Positions 40,796 through 40,962 of a stretch of 40,962 bases of DNA are shown here, piece by piece (position 1 is the first letter of the stretch; each line of letters starts with the position of its first letter). The stretch is taken from assembly GCA_016871675.1 (NCBI GenBank), contig VHCN01000025.1, positions 1 to 40,962 on the forward strand. The letters are read 5' to 3'. The notes beneath the pieces are model-generated. The model worked only from the letters and a program-made list of their open reading frames with translations. It ran no database searches and had not been told where the DNA came from. The translations under genes were made by a program, and so were the position numbers. Source of the DNA: Verrucomicrobiota bacterium. GTDB lineage: Bacteria; Verrucomicrobiota; Verrucomicrobiia; Limisphaerales; VHCN01.

Positions 40796-40962
40796 CTACT
40801 TGGCCAGTTCGCCGATTTCCCCTGCCGACGCCACCCGGTGCAGCACCAACGTCCTCCCCATCAACCCGCGGTAGTAGGCGTCGTGGAAGTAGAAGATTTC
40901 TGCGCCGAGGATGAGCGAGGGGACGATGATAGAGTCGGCGGGGAACTTCTTCGTCACGCCTT
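40796..40962 (-). CDS. C-terminal end of an unknown protein (5' part outside window)
   Basis: On the minus strand an open frame enters from the right edge and stops at TAG (40796-40798), giving 54 complete codons. The sequence begins GVTKKFPADSIIVPSLILGA, continues IFYFHDAYYRGLMGRTLVLH and ends ASAGEIGELAK. It looks like real protein, with a balanced composition and a hydrophobic then aromatic stretch, rather than a shadow frame. I do not recognise the family. Confidence 0.5.
   Translation of the reverse strand, partial: GVTKKFPADSIIVPSLILGAEIFYFHDAYYRGLMGRTLVLHRVASAGEIGELAK

Noticed and set aside
40638-40874. 78-codon plus-strand frame after PIG-L
   Set aside because: It overlaps the more protein-like minus-strand frame that enters from the right edge, and shows no recognisable motif.
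1-40962. CRISPR array, prophage, IS element or defence system
   Set aside because: No regularly spaced repeats, transposase, integrase, terminal inverted repeats or recognisable defence proteins were seen in any frame.

Overview
The window is about 41 kb of GC-rich bacterial chromosome. Its gene content points to the Planctomycetota-Verrucomicrobiota group, and I favour a soil or freshwater verrucomicrobium of the Pedosphaera/Limisphaera type. The signs are a DUF1549/DUF1553 cytochrome followed by a DUF1501 Tat protein, a large secreted beta-propeller protein with a C-terminal CxxCH site, a formylglycine sulfatase, a prepilin with an H-x10-DG tail motif and a Tat-exported protein of no known function. 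Shine-Dalgarno sequences are missing before most genes, with yidD a clear exception. I saw no IS element, phage gene, CRISPR array or rRNA. The assignment is inference from gene content.

Left part (1-12.7 kb): an APC permease cut by the window edge, an iron-dependent alcohol dehydrogenase and a DapA-family aldolase run leftward. Next come the decayed remnant of a PQQ-type beta-propeller gene, a family 2 glycosyltransferase and an aldehyde dehydrogenase resembling alpha-ketoglutaric semialdehyde dehydrogenase. An ECF sigma factor, a probable anti-sigma membrane protein and a bactofilin-like/RDD membrane protein form a tight leftward operon (8858-6188). A Tat-exported unknown, a polyprenol-phosphate mannosyltransferase-like enzyme and an exported subtilisin-like protease with an N-terminal STN-like domain follow.

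Central part (12.7-22 kb): an MFS transporter, a HAD-Nudix fusion and folB run leftward. The fusion stops one base before folB, suggesting a coupled route from dihydroneopterin triphosphate to the FolB substrate. tyrS, a tiny membrane protein and a second APC permease run rightward. The conserved block rpmH-rnpA-yidD-yidC-jag follows on the minus strand, without dnaA or a visible origin.

Right part (22-41 kb): a rightward operon encodes the DUF1549/1553 cytochrome, the DUF1501 protein, a class V aminotransferase-like PLP enzyme and a sulfatase, probably for uptake and breakdown of sulfated or complex organic matter. Converging on it from the right are an S1/P1-type zinc nuclease, a prepilin-like protein, two tandem YfhO-like membrane proteins plus a 118-residue internally deleted third copy, and the 3-kb cytochrome protein whose 5' end runs into a tRNA-Leu(UAG) gene. 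A PIG-L deacetylase and the tail of an unknown minus-strand gene end the window.

The points most worth a second look are the HAD-Nudix/folB pair, the STN-protease fusion, the tRNA-Leu/cytochrome overlap, the collapsed YfhO copy, and the ECF operon whose anti-sigma candidate carries a duplicated motif instead of a zinc site.
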